Shown piece after piece: positions 62,100-64,000 of a stretch of 64,000 nucleotides of DNA (positions are counted from its first letter, which is position 1; every line of letters starts with the position of its first letter). Below the pieces are notes generated by a model. That model had not been told where the DNA came from. It was given only the letters and a program-made list of their open reading frames with translations, and ran no database searches. Origin of the DNA: CBDAQV01 sp965199335 (GTDB lineage: Bacteria; Pseudomonadota; Alphaproteobacteria; CALMVH01); assembly GCA_965199335.1 (NCBI GenBank), contig CBDAQZ010000004.1, positions 124,001-188,000 of the forward strand, given 5' to 3'. Both the position numbers and the translations under genes were made by a program.

Positions 62100-63655
62100 G
62101 GCTGCGCGCAGGTCAGGGGCGGCTGCGGATTTTGCAGGATGGCGAACGCCTTGTTCTCGGTGAAGCCCAGCACTGTCACCGGCCCGCCGTCACAGGGCGT
62201 CACAGCACCCAGCCGGTAGCCCGTCATGGCGTGGGTATGGAAGTGGCGGCTGATATCGTCGCGCGAAACGCCGGCGGCGGATACGCCGAGCAGGACGCCA
62301 TCCTGGAAGACCGCCACCGATACCGGCCTGCCGTGCTTGCCGGCATCGACCGCCCAGCCCTCGACCGACAAATTGCCCTTTTCCCATGCGATCCTGTCCA
62401 CCGTGCCGATCAGCGCCGTGGATCTAGCGAAGCCTGCCTTGGCGGCGGCTGCCTCTATCTCCTCCTGCGTGGCGAAAGGACCGCTGATCGCGATCACCGG
62501 CGCCATCTGCGTGGCGAAAGCCTGCGCGGCGATGCCGAGATGGCGCGCATACAGCTCGCCCAGCGAGACCCACAGGAACATCGCCAGGAAAACCATCACG
62601 CCGGCGACACGCCAGCCGGGCCGGGCGGTGTTGGTCAGCCGCTTGAGATGACGGTACAGCCAGACATCCACCCGCCCGACCAGCAGCGATACCGTAAGCG
62701 CGGCCGGTACGACGATCAGCCATAGCCATTCGAAAGCCAGCCCATGGATCTTGACGTAGACGAAATGGATGATCGGGACATGCACCAGATACAGGGCGAA
62801 GCTGTAATCGCCGAACCGCGCCAGCGCGCGCCCGATGCGATTGTCGCCCTGTTCCGGCGTGCGTTGCGACTGGCCGACCGCCCCGGCCACGATCAGGATG
62901 GCGGACAGCGCCGACAGCCAGCGCAGCAGGTCGTTTTCGACCGGCAGATAGCCGTAGACCGGCAGGAAAATTCCCAAACCGACGATCAGGAACACCCATG
63001 GCGGCAGCTTCGTCCGCAGCAATACCGGCACCAGCAACCCGCCCGCCATCGCGGCGGCTTCGGATGTCCGCAACAGGGTCGTCAGCAGGAACTTGCTGTC
63101 GGTCTGGGACCAGCTTGTCGCGGCGAGATAGAGAAACCACGCGCCGGCGATCCATTCGATCCGCTTGCCCGCACCCAGCAAGGCGACCAGGAACAGGGCG
63201 ACATAGAATGCGACCTCGAACACCAGCGTCCATTCGATGCCCAGCGGGTAGTCGGGACTGCCGGCAGGAGAGAGGGACAACGCGTTCCAGTCGACCGGCA
63301 CCGGCATGTGCAGCAGCCAGGCGGCCAGGTAATAGGCGCCGCAGACGCCTAGGAACGTCGGATAGATCCTGACCACGCGGTGCGACAGGAACAGGAACGG
63401 CGTCTGCACCCGCACCGCGACCGACATCAGGTAGCCCGATATGGCGAAGAACAGCGCCACGGGGAAATAGGCCAGCCGCCCATCGAAGACGGTCAGGACG
63501 CCTTCATAGTGGGCTATGCCGGCAGTCTGGTAGATCGAGGCGTGATACAGCACGACCAGAAACGCCGCCAGGGCGCGCAGCCATTGTATGTGGAGATTCT
63601 TCGACTTGCCGCCGCCGTGCGGAACCAACGCCGAGACGTTTTCGCTGTCCGCCAT
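62096..63655 (-). CDS. Acyltransferase 3 (OafA/YrhL-like) with C-terminal domain, paralogue 1
   Basis: 519 residues from the ATG at 63655, the same length as its partner; upstream starts at 63670 and 63688 give only an extended N-terminus. Shared signatures: NLHIQWLRALAAFLVVLYHA, FFAISGYLMSVAVR and RVVRIYPTFLG. The C-terminal outer domain has VEGWAVDAGKHGRPVSVAVF. It precedes its partner in the operon, with an ATGA overlap at the junction. The matched lengths point to tandem duplication. Acceptor glycan unknown. Confidence 0.86.
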   Translation of the reverse strand: MADSENVSALVPHGGGKSKNLHIQWLRALAAFLVVLYHASIYQTAGIAHYEGVLTVFDGRLAYFPVALFFAISGYLMSVAVRVQTPFLFLSHRVVRIYPTFLGVCGAYYLAAWLLHMPVPVDWNALSLSPAGSPDYPLGIEWTLVFEVAFYVALFLVALLGAGKRIEWIAGAWFLYLAATSWSQTDSKFLLTTLLRTSEAAAMAGGLLVPVLLRTKLPPWVFLIVGLGIFLPVYGYLPVENDLLRWLSALSAILIVAGAVGQSQRTPEQGDNRIGRALARFGDYSFALYLVHVPIIHFVYVKIHGLAFEWLWLIVVPAALTVSLLVGRVDVWLYRHLKRLTNTARPGWRVAGVMVFLAMFLWVSLGELYARHLGIAAQAFATQMAPVIAISGPFATQEEIEAAAAKAGFARSTALIGTVDRIAWEKGNLSVEGWAVDAGKHGRPVSVAVFQDGVLLGVSAAGVSRDDISRHFHTHAMTGYRLGAVTPCDGGPVTVLGFTENKAFAILQNPQPPLTCAQP

Positions 63656-63716
63656 GTGCTGAATGCTCATCCTGGGCGCAGCTAACACGCAAGTGGCGAC
63701 ATATCAATGGCCATTG

Positions 63717-63824
63717 CCCTCTTCCAGCGGGAGAGGGTTGGATGAGAGGGCTGATTGATTATTAACTAACGCTCACCTGTCCCTTTATTTATGAAAAGGG
63801 CCGACCTTTCCCACAGGGAGAGGT
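63717..63824. repeat. Palindromic repeats, CTCTCCC/GGGAGAGG family
   Basis: Two hairpins: CCCTCTTCCAGCGGGAGAGG plus G (63717-63737) and ACCTTTCCCACAGGGAGAGG plus T (63804-63824). GAGAGGGCTGATTG between them recalls the middle of the 6.1-kb composite. They lie between the acyltransferase and yqgE-like genes. Confidence 0.8.
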
Positions 63825-63829
63825 TTAAG

Positions 63830-64000
63830 TCACGCGTGGCCGGCTTCCTCGGACAGCATCAGGGGATTGATGCCCAGCGCGCCCAATGCCCGCTCCCATT
63901 TGGTGTCCAGATCGTCGTCGAACAGCAATTCCGGCTGGGCGGGGGCGGACAGCCAGCCGTTCGAATGGATTTCGGCATCCAGCTGACCTGGCCCCCAGCC
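63830..64000 (-). CDS. YqgE/AlgH family protein (3' end; cut by window)
   Basis: 56 residues of the C-terminus, running off the right edge of the window. The sequence starts GWGPGQLDAEIHSNGWLSAP and continues with PELLFDDDLDTKWERALGAL, ending SEEAGHA. GWGPGQL, the NGWL-AP block and the WERALGALGI helix are the end of the YqgE/AlgH (DUF179) family, cytoplasmic proteins of unsettled role. Too short to be called a free gene on its own. Confidence 0.88.
   Translation of the reverse strand, partial: GWGPGQLDAEIHSNGWLSAPAQPELLFDDDLDTKWERALGALGINPLMLSEEAGHA

Overview
The window is a GC-rich piece (roughly 60% or more by eye) of the chromosome of a free-living alphaproteobacterium. Evidence for the group: a DUF1013/TrcR-type cell-cycle regulator (59849-60436), a GAAC-N7-GAAC LexA box at the start of a Y-family polymerase gene (53472-53486), a SUV3-like helicase, a complete hpnABCDE-shc hopanoid operon and cbpA-cbpM. 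Hopanoids plus two IcmO/IcmP (DotL/DotM) genes point to an environmental lineage carrying a Dot/Icm-like type IVB secretion system, not to an obligate intracellular group. I cannot name a genus.

Layout. 1-6.1 kb: end of ligA, a ScsB/DsbD-like membrane thiol reductase with a periplasmic redoxin, tsaD and gpsA. 6.1-10.8 kb: palindromic repeats, EVE protein, AlkB, a TPR-methyltransferase, carA and a small RHH-like protein. 10.7-17.0 kb: four tandem, translationally coupled paralogues with TPR arrays fused to a GT9-like glycosyltransferase domain. 17.0-26.8 kb: housekeeping genes (yqeY, MFS exporter, cbpA/cbpM, dnaG, rpoD, metG). 26.9-33.9 kb: the hopanoid operon hpnA-B-C-D-E-shc on the minus strand, with an OmpA-like lipoprotein diverging from it. 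34.9-41.0 kb: Na+/H+ antiporter, PfpI-like protein, then dotM, an unknown membrane protein and dotL. 41.1-43.1 kb: tRNA-Thr, a lipoprotein, a 27-residue membrane peptide and a MetC-like enzyme. 43.1-49.3 kb: a MerR-regulated beta-oxidation operon (merR-fadA-fadB) and an acyl-CoA dehydrogenase, separated by a GIY-YIG gene flanked by repeats. 49.4-51.5 kb: a lower-GC patch with a SIR2-domain protein and a secreted orphan. 51.5-58.6 kb: htpG, SOS-type dinB, hypotheticals, SUV3-like helicase, YdcH. 58.6-64 kb: a lower-GC orphan, trcR, two tandem acyltransferase-3 genes and the 3' end of a yqgE/algH gene.

How genes work together. HpnD, HpnC and HpnE make squalene from farnesyl diphosphate, Shc cyclises it, and HpnA/HpnB are the associated epimerase and glycosyltransferase. 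FadA, the FadB-like protein and the acyl-CoA dehydrogenase form a beta-oxidation set under a MerR regulator. DotL and DotM form the coupling part of a type IVB system whose core lies elsewhere. CbpM modulates CbpA. The TPR-glycosyltransferases, the TPR-methyltransferase and the two acyltransferases suggest heavy investment in surface or protein glycan decoration.

Genes are tightly packed and no stretch longer than about 300 bases lacks a gene. The longer gaps mostly hold short palindromic repeats. I saw no IS element, phage, integrase or CRISPR array. Much of the long opposite-strand open reading is GC-driven shadow and is left out.
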